From positions 63,904,692 through 63,968,691 of the forward strand of contig OY987299.1 in assembly GCA_963920635.1 (NCBI GenBank): a stretch of 64,000 nucleotides of DNA, read 5' to 3'. The stretch comes from Pseudeuparius sepicola. Its lineage: Eukaryota; Arthropoda; Insecta; Coleoptera; Anthribidae. Positions 54,760 to 64,000 of the stretch are shown in pieces. The notes beneath the pieces are model-generated. The model saw only the letters and a list, made by a program, of their open reading frames with translations. It was not told where the DNA came from and searched no databases. How positions within the stretch are numbered: the stretch's first letter is position 1; every line of letters starts with the position of its first letter. The translations under genes and the position numbers were made by a program.

Positions 54760-55738
54760 GGTTTGTTCCAACAGGACCAATAACCGTGCTGAAGCACGTT
54801 CAGCGCATGCTCACTACCCCACTGGCTGTTCCAACTGAATTATGTACCTACCGACACGGGACGATACACGCACTGTTCCAGCCGATTTATGGATCATTTG
54901 TGTATCGTCCTTGTACGATAAAAACGGTGCCTGGTCTAAAGCAATAACCGCGTGTACTGACATGCGCAGTGTATGGTCGTGTGACAGAGATAAACAATAA
55001 CCTCATATTTTTGTTTTTACGTAGATGGTTTTAAATCGATGGCTGGGATCGTGTTTTTTATTTCTTGTTGGTTTTTGGCTTGTTGGGTAGGGCGGGGAAT
55101 CGTTGAACAATAATTTTTTAGAGTGAAGAGTGAGGTTAGCCCACCGAACATTCGGTTAGCCACATATTAAACACGCAGGTTAGGTGCGGTCGCAAAACGT
55201 GATTTGGTCGATTTGATTCACAATCCGTTCCATCTGAAATTTTCTTTGGGATCGCACATGAACGGTGCAAAACTAGCGCATGCGTTCTTTAAGGGTTATC
55301 ATCTAGTTCATGTGCAGTTCTGTGACGGTACGTAAATTCGAGTTGGAACAAATGATCCCAAAGAAAATTTCAGATGGAACGGAAAAATTGTTCAACGATT
55401 CCCCGCCCTACCCAACAAGCCAAAAACCAACAAGAAATAAAAAACACGATCCCAGCCATCGATTTAAACCTATCTACGTAAAAACAAAAATATGATGTTA
55501 ATGTTTATCTCTGTCACACGACCATACACTGCGCATGTCAGTACACGCGGTTATTGCTTTAGACCAGGCACCGTTTTTATCGTACAAGGACGATACACAA
55601 ATGATCCATAAATCGGCTGGAACAGTGCGTGTATCGTCCCGTGTCGGTAGGTACATAATTCAGTTGGAACAGCCAGTGGGGTAGTGCGCATGCGCTGAAC
55701 GTGCTTGAGCACGGTTATTGGCCCTGTTGGAACAAACC
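54760..55738. repeat. 979-bp palindrome inside the DD41D element
   Basis: The arms begin GGTTTGTTCCAACAGG.CCAA and mirror each other over several hundred bases, for example GGGTAGGGCGGGGAATCGTT against its complement and CCGTTCCATCTGAAATTTTC against its complement. The centre is near 55280. It contains GCGCATGCG-type steps and no ORF. It may be a separate foldback element that has become part of the mariner's 5' region. Confidence 0.85.
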
Positions 55739-56477
55739 TTGTATGTACAGTTAGTTGCCTAGCTAGGAAGTTATGAAATGACGAACGGGGCAACGCGGAG
55801 CAGTCGAAAAAACGTTTCATAGACTCGACCGGGCCGATACGTCGCTTAATTCATACCGCCGAGGCTTCAGAACAATAAATCCTTTATCTATGCTTCAGAA
55901 GAGGTTAGATGGTGGACAAGAATTCATCAGAGGAGCTCCGGGGGTATTAAGGGAGACGGCTTGTGGTGTCGCGGTAATGAGCTTTCCGCGAGAGTAGGAA
56001 CCGGTCCGGATACGAGCTAAGGTAAGGGGAATCTAATAGCGCTGCATCTGTACAGATTCAAATCGATTGTTATTTATGTATTTTTTAAATTTGTTTGAGT
56101 AAAAAGGTATTTTCACCGTTCCTAAATCAACGGCAACACCGCGGAAAATCACTTCAGCTGTCAGTACCTTCAGAAGCCAAATTGGATGACGTCATTAAAG
56201 GCGGCGATTTACAGGGAAAATAGGGGTCTTTACCCGTTTTTTTAAAGATCGTAAAAAAAATCTAAAAATATTTTTCTATGTTTTCTTAAGCCACCCTGCG
56301 CACGTGGTAAAAATTTTTGTACTAAGTCATAGTTAACCCTGTATAGCTTAACACCAAAAATTAGTAACTATCATCTTGTAAATTTTAAAAATGTTTTTTA
56401 AGTTTAGCTTTAAATTTTGTAAGGCTGCGTTCATTTTTTATAGTTACATTTAATCTATTGTAATTAATTATTCCTTT

Positions 56478-59133
56478 TTAAAATATTGACTTATAAGATA
56501 TACTTTTACTACAATTTTGCAGATGAAAATCTTTACAAGATCGAGTCGGATAGCTATGATGATTCCAATTATATGATATATATGCATTCAAACAATTAGG
56601 CAAAAATTTTGTTTTAATTTTAAATATAAAAATGAACGTTAGATAGCTAATTAAATTTTTAACATTTAACCACTTCAACTTTAACATATAATTTATAGGT
56701 GTATAACGATCTAAATTTAATATTATTCGCTTTATTTTGCAGAATTTGTAGCTTACTGAACACATAATCATCAACATCATATAATAAGGTTGGACAATAT
56801 AAAAAATGAGGAAGAATTATATTCTTATAAACAATTTTTTTTAGAATAAAATGACAAATCTGAACTCATTCGTTTAAAATACGATATTTTAGATGCAATT
56901 TTGGATATAATTTTTTCAAAATGTAAATCAAATTTCAATTTATCGTCCAAATATATACCCAAATATTTAAATGAATTAATAATTTCTAATTGTTCACCAT
57001 CTACGTTAATACTTAAGTTGAAGTCATCAATACACCCTCTCTTCCCAAAAATCATAACTTTTGTTTTATCTAAATTCAATTTTAATTTATTCACCTTCAA
57101 CCAATTGGATAACAGAGATAAATCAGAATTAATATCATGAACAGCTGCATGAATGCATTTATTTTTAGTAAATATCAAAGTATCGTCTGCAAACAATTGA
57201 ACAAAACGTTTTTTAACCACATTAGGAATTTCGTTTATATATAATATAAAAAGAATAGGCCCCAAAATACTTCCTTGCGGTACTCCTACTGTATTTATGA
57301 TTTTTTCCGAAAAATCTTTGTTAACTTTTGTAATTTGAAATCTGTTTTCTAAATAATTTTGAAACCACAATAATACTTTACTTCTTATTCCATACTGATA
57401 CAATTTAGTTACTAATTTTTGCCTGTTAACTGTCTCAAAAGCGCGTTTAAGGTCAAGAAATACTGAAATTACTACTTCTTCATTCTCTCAATTCCTTCTC
57501 CATTTTTCAACCACCGTTTGTATCGCCACCTCCGTTGAGTACTTTTCACGAAAACCTGCTTGACAATCTACCAAAATTTTACACCTTTTTTAAGTTGTTC
57601 ATACACAATAGACTCCATTAATTTTTCAATGTCCAAGAGAACATTAATTGGTCGATATTCATTGTATTTTTTGGTATTCTTCACTTTCGGTACCGGCATA
57701 ATGTAAGAGATTTTAAATTCTTCTGGAATTTTTGACTTTTTCAATATAAAATTTATTAAATTTAGTATTTGATATCCAATGACCCCAAAGTTTCTTTCAT
57801 GACCTTTTTGCTAAAATGTTCACATGGATTGTTGTTAGAGTTTAGCATATTTATCTTCTTTCTCAATTGACTTAAAGATATTTCATTAAAATTGTCAAAC
57901 ATCTTCGTTTCGTCGCAGTTGGGGACATGATTTTTCATATCCACTCGGGATTTTATTTACAATTTCAATTATACTCTCAACGTAATAATTATTTAACTTA
58001 CTTGCGATCACTTTTGAATTTGATACTTTCCCATCTTCAAAATCTATTTCTAAAATTTTGTGTTTATGTCTAGGATTCACCAATTCTTTCAATGTTTTCC
58101 AAATTTTTTTGGTATTTCCTTTATTTTTATCAATTTTGTCACTAAAGAATTTTCTTTTTTCTCGCCTCACTGTATAGAAACAAATATTTATCATTTTTTA
58201 TATTCCTTCCAGTCTTCTTCACTCAGTGTTACTAAAAATTTCGTGTACATCTTGTCTCTGTCTTTTTTTGCTTGAATAATTATTCTGCCAAACCATGGGG
58301 TTGGTTTGCTATGAAGTTTTATCACTTTCTCTTCCTTAATTCTATTAACACAATTTATCATATTATTTTTTAACTCTTCATACATTGTGCTTTCAAAATT
58401 GTAATTCCATATACAACCAATTAATTCAGTCGATAATTTTTTATAATTGATATAATTTAATGTTCTAAATTTGTTATTGAATTTATCTTCAGAAGAATTT
58501 ATTCCCAGACTAATGATAATCCAACTATGATCACTAATTTTAGGAACACTTGAAATTTTAGCACATAGTTCATGTTCATTTGTCCAAATCAATGAGAGAC
58601 TCGCTTCTATTTGTTATTCTGGTTTGCTCACTGACAATTTGTTTTATACCATTAACTTGCGCAATTTGTTTAAAACAATTAATATCACTCGACATTTTGT
58701 TCCAATCAAAGTTGAAATCACCAAGAATAATAACGATGTTACCAGAATCCATAACTTCTTCACATTTTTCTTCAAAGGATTTTAAAAATAATTTTGCACT
58801 TCCATTTGGAGATCGATAAATGGTTCATATATAGAAAAATATGTTTTTGATTCGGATTTGCACATGAACAAACCAGAATTCATATTCTACTGAATAATTT
58901 TGATAATCTTCTATAACAGCTCTTTTTTCATCAATATAAACAAGAACACCACCTGTATGAGAAGAATTTGATGCGCATTTTACACAAATATAATTTTGTA
59001 TTTCCAACTCAAAATCTGTTACCAGTTCAGTGACATGAGTTTCAGTCAAGCATAGGGCAATGGGCTTCTTATTTACTAAAAAATTTTGAATTTCATGTTT
59101 TTTCTTCAAAAATCCATCTGTTGATATGAGCAA
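56478..59133 (-). pseudogene. Non-LTR ORF2: APE endonuclease and reverse transcriptase, broken
   Basis: Endonuclease (59133-58191): KPIALCLTETHVTELV, HTGGVLVYIDEKRAVIEDYQ and an LGDFNFDW-like block near 58700, then ISDHSWIIISLGIN. RT (58194-56825): LKELVNPRHKHKILEID, FETVNRQKLV-like, VNTVGVPQGSILGPILFIL-like, and VQLFADDTLIFTKN with the catalytic FADD. The tail 56780-56478 is a non-catalytic C-terminus. No RNase H. At least five frameshifts (for example at 58820, 57950, 57420, 56830). Confidence 0.8.
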
Positions 59134-59176
59134 TTATATAATCTTCCTTGATTGATAAATCCTTGGGCTGTAGTTG

Positions 59177-60387
59177 CTACTCCCCATAATTTAGTCTCTT
59201 CTTTTCTGATTCAATATTTTTCTTTAGCAGTTCACAATTTTGATCATAAGCCGAGTGATTTATTTCCAAATGCAAATTAAATTTTTCATTAGCCTCAACA
59301 ATTTGGACAAATAACATTTTTTCTGCCAGTTTCACAGCTTTCAGCTTGATGATTTGAGGAACCACATTTCATACATACTGACTTTTTAGTGCAAGTTTTG
59401 CCAGTGTGGTTATAACCAGAACAATTAAAGCACCTTAAAATGTTGACATGTTCGAAAACTGTACAAACAGAAAAGTTGACCATTACCGATCCATGCTCCA
59501 TTATTTTCTTAAAATTTACCCCATCACATTCTACAATTGCCATATAGTTCCTTTTCATATTTTTTTTTATCGCAACTACATCGATTTGGGCATTTTCATC
59601 TATAAAATAATTTTCTTTCACCAAAGCACTCTTTAATTCTTCGTCGGCTAAAGGATCTTCAATACCCACTATTTTCAGTCTTGGTCGCTTGACTTTTGGT
59701 ATTTCTACATTATACTTGTTTTCCAGAGTTTCTTCGGCTTTCTTCTTCACTATTGCAATATCTCCTTTTGTTTTGCATTGTACTTTAATTACACCTTCAT
59801 CTAAACTAGATATTTTTTCGAACGCTACTTTTAATTCTTCTGGCTTTACATAATTTCGTATATCATTTTTTGTTTGTTTATTTTCCTGACTCTTATTAAT
59901 GGGGTTTATAAAAATTGTGTTGTTTAAATTTGGTCTTGCTTTTGGTACTTCTTTATTTACTTCATTTTGCTGTATTTTTGCTACTTCACTATATTTCAAA
60001 ATATTTTTTTCAGGTTCAGACTTATTTTTTAATTCTGCTTTTAGCTGATTCATATTCATATTTAATAATTCAACTAATGCAGCTATGTGGTTTACTTTAC
60101 TTACTGTTATTACATATTACATTTATTATCTCAAACTGTTTTTCTAATTTTTTTATAATATTATTCTCATCAATCTCTTCATTTTTCTGTTTGATAATTT
60201 CATTGTATAAGTTCTCAATCTTCTTTACACATTCAACATCTTCATCATTTTCAGCTTCTTTCTTCTTTACTTTAGATTTTTGGGAGTGGGCATACTTATT
60301 TACAGGTGTTTTGACAATTTTTTTATGACAAACTTCAATGATTTTTAAAATTTCAAATATCTCGTCCAAATTAGGGGGTTCCAACAA
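59177..60387 (-). pseudogene. Non-LTR ORF1 (gag-like, CCHC zinc knuckles)
   Basis: A coiled-coil-like Lys/Glu-rich N-terminal part (60387-60097) is followed by an RRM-like region (60059-59295). Then come zinc knuckles CFNCSGYNHTGKTC and CMKCGSSNHQAESC (both C-x2-C-x4-H-x4-C) and a third partial CPNC. The frame shifts near 60080 and 59300. ORF1 proteins bind the element RNA. Confidence 0.75.
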
Positions 60388-60533
60388 AACTGCACTACTT
60401 TATATGTCTCAGACACTTCTTCCAGATGATAGTATTATTTACTATGTAAAATTGACGAAACCTTTTAAAATTCAAAATAATATCTCTGCCTGATTTTCGA
60501 CAATATATAGGTAATTACCTAGGCTCTAAACTA

Positions 60534-61138
60534 AATCCATTTCTGTAACGCCCATTATTTAACTCAAAGTCTTTTACGATTACTAAAGTGCCGTAAGTAT
60601 TATTCCAGCATTCGCTACACATAACTTTAATTGATCGTAAGTTAAATCGGGGGACATACGTTCATCAAAAACATGGCGCAGATTCATGTCATACTGTCGG
60701 AAAGGAACAATAATGTTACAGTTATTTCGAATGAGTTGCTTAGATATTTTCGAGTAAGTCTGACAAAGGTATGCAACGTCAACGCCTTTATATCGTCCTA
60801 TCGAATAAAACTCCCGTATTTTACCTTGCTTGTCACAGCTCATATCATCGAAAATAAAAACTGAATTTTCCAAAGCCTCAGATGGGTCTATAACATCATC
60901 ATTAGCTTTGAATGGAAAATATCCGATTTTACACATAAATATTTTAAAATATAAGACCATTCTTGTTAAATATTAAACCTAAAAGGGCATTTGTTTTGTG
61001 ACAGTTGCTAGGTCCTATAAAAGCAGCTCTTATGGATTCTGGAAATAGTTCACCATGTCTAGATGTTTGTCTAATTCCCGTATCTGCAACATCCAAATTT
61101 TGAATAGGGGGGGCTCTTTGTTGTTGCTTAATTTGCAT
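60534..61138 (-). pseudogene. Polinton packaging ATPase, copy 2
   Basis: It starts MQIKQQQRAPPIQNLDVADT, then a Walker A site degraded to GPSNCHKTNALLGLIF (both loop glycines replaced by Asn and His). After a frameshift near 60950 it continues NSVFIFDDMSCDKQGKIREF, YKGVDVAYLCQTYSKISKQL and DERMSPDLTYDQLK, then a further frameshift near 60620 before NNGRYRNGF. It is broken after this block by the retrotransposon. Its last codons lie 7.9 kb away at 52662-52680. Confidence 0.75.
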
Positions 61139-61275
61139 TTCGGACTCTTTTAAAATTATTAAGACATTTGATGTTATACTTTAAAAGTTACAGTACTGTG
61201 TAAAAAAAATCAGAAAAATTGAGGGAAACTGACTATAAAAATTAAAATTCATTGTGGGTATGCATATTCGTAAAT

Positions 61276-62938
61276 ATGAGTGAGTTTGCGAATATTGATT
61301 GGGAGGCATATCTTGCCTCACACAGAGTGTACTTTCAGTATAGTCGTGGTGACAATTTGACTCATATTCTTCAAAACCCAGATTTTATTATTCTAAACGA
61401 GTGCTTCGAAAAAGTTGCCAAGCAAGAACTCCGTGAAGTTTGTGAATATCGTTTAATGTTGGAGAAAAAACAGTTAATTGATTATTATGTAACACAAATC
61501 ATTAATATACAGGATGTTTTTTTTTAGGTCTACCACCGCGATTTTCTCGCTTATTTTGCGCCCTACAAAAAAACCGTTAGAAACAAAAATGTTGCAATTT
61601 TGGACAGCTAAGTGGTGGTGCAAAAGAAATCGGCATCCATGACCAACTTGTCGCGCAATATTAAAAAAAAACTCAAATTGAGCAAAACTATTAATAGCCG
61701 TGGAATGTTTATTTTAAGAGACAGAGAAAAACTTTTATATTGAAAATTGATGACACTGAGAAGCTTTAACCATCCACGTAGTCAGATAGTTTCAGCAAAT
61801 TACACAGGGTCTTCGGCTCTCTTGAGACCATGAAAATTTTTGTCGATTTAAAATTTTTTTAGTATACCTCGAAAAGTTGGGCATGGAGGCCCATTCCTTT
61901 TTTAAAGTCGCCTCGCTGACCAAAATTGCCATATTTTGTTTTCTTACATATTTTCTGTGCGTCCTAAAATAAGCCAGAAAATGGCTTAATAAGAAATAAA
62001 TAAAAAAAATTTCATAGCCTCAAGAGAGCCGAAGACCTTGTGTAATTTGCTGAAACTAACTGACTACGTGGATGGATAAAGCTTCTCAGTGCCATCAATT
62101 TTCAATATAAAAGTTTTCCTCTGTCTCTTAAAATAAACATTCCACGGCTAGTAATAGTTTTGCTCAATTTGAGGTTTTTTTAATATTGCGCGACAAGTTG
62201 GCCATGGATGCCGATTTCTTTTGCAGCACCACTTAGCTGTCAAAAATTGCAACATTTTTGTTTCTCACGCTTTTTTTGTAAGGCGTAAAATAAGCGAGAA
62301 AATGGCGGTGGTAGACCTAAAAAAATCATCCTGTATATGACGAAGAAAAAATTGATGAAATAAATTATTTTACGCTCGATAAACTTCTGAAGAAACATAA
62401 TTTGGAATATGGCCTCCATTATAAGAGGTATATTCTCATCATATTAACCGATGAATATTACCTTTTAGAGCAGTCCTATCCTACCAAGGACTTAACTTTA
62501 AATTATAAGAATGTAATGAAATCTATTGACGATTTTATATGTGAGGCTGTATATCTTGCAAGATATAAAAACTTGAGAGATTTTACAAAGACACTAAATG
62601 ACATGAAGTTAACCTATAAATTTCAATCTAACGAAAACAAACGACATATGCACCTTCTAAAATGGTTGCAAGAAATTATAAACAAATATGGAAACGATTC
62701 AGAATCACTTTTAGGATGGGAATTTGGACCCTGCTGTGGAAATTGGCCATCTGCGGAAGTGGACGACTACAAAGAGACAATTTCGTTATTAATTGCCTTG
62801 CAGATAATACTTTTGTTTAAAGTAAAAGTACTTTTAACCTACTGCATTTGTTTTATTAAACTTGGTTACTTAAACGAGATGTGTATATTTCCTGTCTGTG
62901 GGCGCTGTGTATATCTCCTGTCTGTAGGCGCTACTTAA
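61276..62938 (+). pseudogene. Divergent Polinton-associated gene of unknown function, interrupted by a MITE
   Basis: ATG at 61276 opens MSEFANIDWEAYLASHRVYF, then QYSRGDNLTHILQNPDF and LREVCEYRLMLEKKQLIDYY. The MITE begins at 61510. After it (from 62336) the frame continues with RYILIILTDEYYLLEQSYP, MKLTYKFQSNENKRHMHLLK and LGWEFGPCCGNWPSAEVDDY. The MITE plus one TA could be removed without changing frame, so this gene was intact at insertion. It is divergent from the ATPase with about 137 bp between. I cannot assign a function. Confidence 0.5.
61510..62333. mobile_element. Long-TIR MITE inserted in the divergent Polinton gene
   Basis: It starts CAGGATGTTTTTTTTTAGGT and ends in its near mirror image, with TA at 61508-61509 and 62334-62335. 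The inverted arms extend almost to the centre (AGGTCTACCACCGC, GAGAAAAACTTTTATATTGA and TCGGCTCTCTTGAG all mirrored), so the 824-bp unit is nearly a full palindrome. No ORF. Confidence 0.9.
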
Positions 62939-63302
62939 TACAATATGTAAAGTTTGATCCATTAATTTTACTCTATCTTTGAATCGTATTTCATCCAAAA
63001 TTTTGTGATGATAATTTAATTTTCTAGCCTCTTGATAGGCGAAGGTCTATGCAACCATAATGCTTACTTGATTTCTACTTTCATCAAATCTGACATGTTT
63101 CATGATCTGAGATCGCTCTCTTAACTAAAGTTCAAATTATGGTGACCACGTCGGGATATTAAGCATACGCCTGAATTTATTCTGACTTCTATAGCTTTCA
63201 AATGTATCATATTTCCTCTTGACTAAATTTGTTTGTATAGCTAAGGCGGCCAGATGAATGCGAGCGTATAGGAAGTTTACATTTGACAGTGGTCGGGACG
63301 CC
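62939..63302. other. Gene-free stretch
   Basis: AT-rich spacer with no recognised gene, between the end of the + gene and the promoter-like block. Confidence 0.35.
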
Positions 63303-63475
63303 GAGGTCCGGCTAACTCAAGTAAACCTTAATTAATTTTAATGTTAATTGCTCGGGGTTTGGATACTATATAAACATTGGATACTATATAAACTTGCTCC
63401 ATGTCGACATTCAAACCTTAACAACTCTAATAGGAGTTTTAATTTAAATAAAGTTTAAAACGCTTTCCTTTAGCA
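63303..63475 (+). repeat. Promoter-like and possible terminal segment of copy 2
   Basis: 63303-63378 repeats in direct orientation the block at 30604-30692, including GGATACTATATAAACATTGG, which is itself doubled here (63361 and 63379). 63431-63475 matches 30402-30462 inverted. It may be the right end of the element. No gene follows, so any promoter here is orphaned. Confidence 0.4.
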
Positions 63476-63493
63476 CATAGGACGTAAATAAAC

Positions 63494-64000
63494 TCCTGGA
63501 CAAAATTAACGCAACATCATAAATGTGCCACTTATTTGATGCTATTTTTTTCTGAATTTATGATCCGATTTGAATGATTTTTTTTGCATTGTAGGTTGGT
63601 TCCTTGACAATGTCATAGTTTTCGCAGTTTATGATAAAAAGTTCATTTTCGATTTATACCGGGTGTAACAAAAATGTTATGTTTTTTTCCGAAAATTCGT
63701 ATCACCCTGTGGAGTATACTAGCAACCGAAACATATAGCAGTTGACATTAGACGGTAGGTCCATCTTTCTTCAACATTTTCTTTTTTGGTTTACTTCATT
63801 ATCTCTGTTATTAAATAGATACACTGTTGTATATCGTAACATATTTTTATAGATTTAATTATTCCACACAGTCATTGTTGAATGTTTTCAAGTAGGCTAT
63901 GGAACTTTTCTGACATTTCAAGCTATGTGTCAACAGATGTTGGGTTTTAAAGTTACAAAGGTCAAATAAAATTCGCCATACCGATAAAAACTGTTCAGAA
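63494..64000. mobile_element. Left end of a Tc1/mariner-like element, runs off the window
   Basis: CCTGGACAAAATTAACGCAA looks like the terminus of Tc1/mariner-type elements. The following 500 bp are AT-rich, with no ORF and no mirrored right end before the window closes. Confidence 0.35.

Larger units (their letters stand above)
52762..56341 (-). mobile_element. DD41D mariner-like transposon, apparently intact, with an internal foldback
   Basis: TIRs of about 37 bp start CAGGGTTAACTAT.ACTTAG and mirror each other. TA lies at 52760-52761 and 56342-56343. At 3,580 bp it is long for a mariner because a 979-bp palindrome (54760-55738) lies upstream of the transposase. The transposase has three exons and no disabling change that I can see. 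It inserted into the 3' part of the non-LTR element and is therefore younger than it. Confidence 0.9.
52680..60530 (-). mobile_element. AT-rich APE-type non-LTR retrotransposon (Jockey/CR1-like) in the ATPase gene
   Basis: On minus: ORF1 with CCHC knuckles (60387-59177), then ORF2 with endonuclease and RT (59133-56478), a 3' region interrupted by a mariner (52762-56341), AAATAAA near 52690 and a 3' end in short TAC repeats. This end abuts AAGTATATAAAG in the last codons of the ATPase gene. No target duplication was found at the 5' side (near 60530), so the 5' end is approximate. It is interrupted by numerous frameshifts. Confidence 0.75.
49420..63475. mobile_element. Polinton/Maverick-like element, copy 2 (decayed, with insertions)
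   Basis: The minus-strand series 50561-49939 (unknown), 51540-50830 (integrase), 52420-51545 (unknown), 52651-52433 (small basic) and 61138-60534 (ATPase) repeats copy 1 in order and strand. A divergent + gene (61276-62938) follows the ATPase. A non-LTR retrotransposon with a nested mariner splits the ATPase from the small basic gene. A MITE splits the + gene. Capsid and polymerase genes are missing on the left. Sequence identity to copy 1 is only moderate, so these are separate lineages rather than a recent tandem duplication. Confidence 0.7.

Noticed and set aside
54382..54947. Plus-strand ORFs over the DD41D exon 1 and the palindrome
   Set aside because: They are shadows of the minus-strand transposase and of the foldback arms.
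1..64000. CRISPR arrays, rRNA, prokaryotic operons or riboswitches
   Set aside because: None seen; introns and element types show this is eukaryotic DNA.

Overview
This is a window of insect nuclear DNA, AT-rich and heavily loaded with transposable elements; a hemipteran is my best guess. The evidence is spliced genes with GT..AG introns, many TA-flanked mariner/Tc1-type elements, DIRS and Penelope-like retroelements, APE-type non-LTR retrotransposons, hAT/P-type repeats and two Polinton/Maverick-like elements. Nothing prokaryotic was seen: no operons, rRNA, tRNA or CRISPR.

Host genes are sparse. The best call is a selenoprotein T-like (SelT) gene on the + strand. Exon 1 (15431-15582, signal peptide) and exon 2 (28993-29122) are split by a 13.4 kb intron that cuts the first Cys codon of the CYSC redox motif. 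No later exon was found, so from 29123 onward the window is probably a second giant intron. A 26-codon first-exon candidate of an unidentified minus-strand gene is at 3590-3667.

Layout. 1-9.4 kb: nested non-autonomous elements, including a hAT-like (1095-1454), a 25-bp-TIR element (4123-4992), a P-like element with a broken THAP domain (5141-6690) and a second hAT-like (6729-7684), then tandem repeats. 9.4-14.6 kb: a 5 kb unit with long inverted arms around a decayed mariner transposase. 15.4-29.1 kb: SelT. Its intron 1 holds a broken DIRS element (gag and RT at 25.9-28.2, tyrosine recombinase at 18.2-19.3), split by a segment with a Penelope-like element (20.6-24.7). That element carries an apparently intact mariner-like transposon (21579-23518) inserted in its YVDD motif.

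30.4-44 kb: Polinton-like copy 1, with capsid-like and PolB remnants on + and an unknown ORF, integrase, a second unknown gene, a small basic ORF and a packaging ATPase on -. It is broken by a Tc1 (35852-37527), a GC-rich non-LTR element (40215-42452) and an internally deleted relative of the 21.6 kb mariner (42704-43566). 44-49.4 kb: a MITE, a foldback repeat and a decayed mariner-like transposase interrupted by a 1,029-bp GTAC-flanked insert with an orphan ORF. 49.4-63.5 kb: Polinton-like copy 2, with a CHHC zinc-finger ORF, the same minus-strand gene series, the ATPase and a divergent + gene. It is split by an AT-rich non-LTR retrotransposon that itself carries an apparently intact, intron-containing DD41D mariner (52762-56341).

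The two Polinton-like copies are collinear, which lets their unknown genes be recognised as conserved. In both, a different non-LTR retrotransposon has its 3' junction at the same site in the last codons of the ATPase gene. Most genes here are broken. The plausibly functional ones are the SelT exons and the two transposases at 22025-23101 and 53333-54656.
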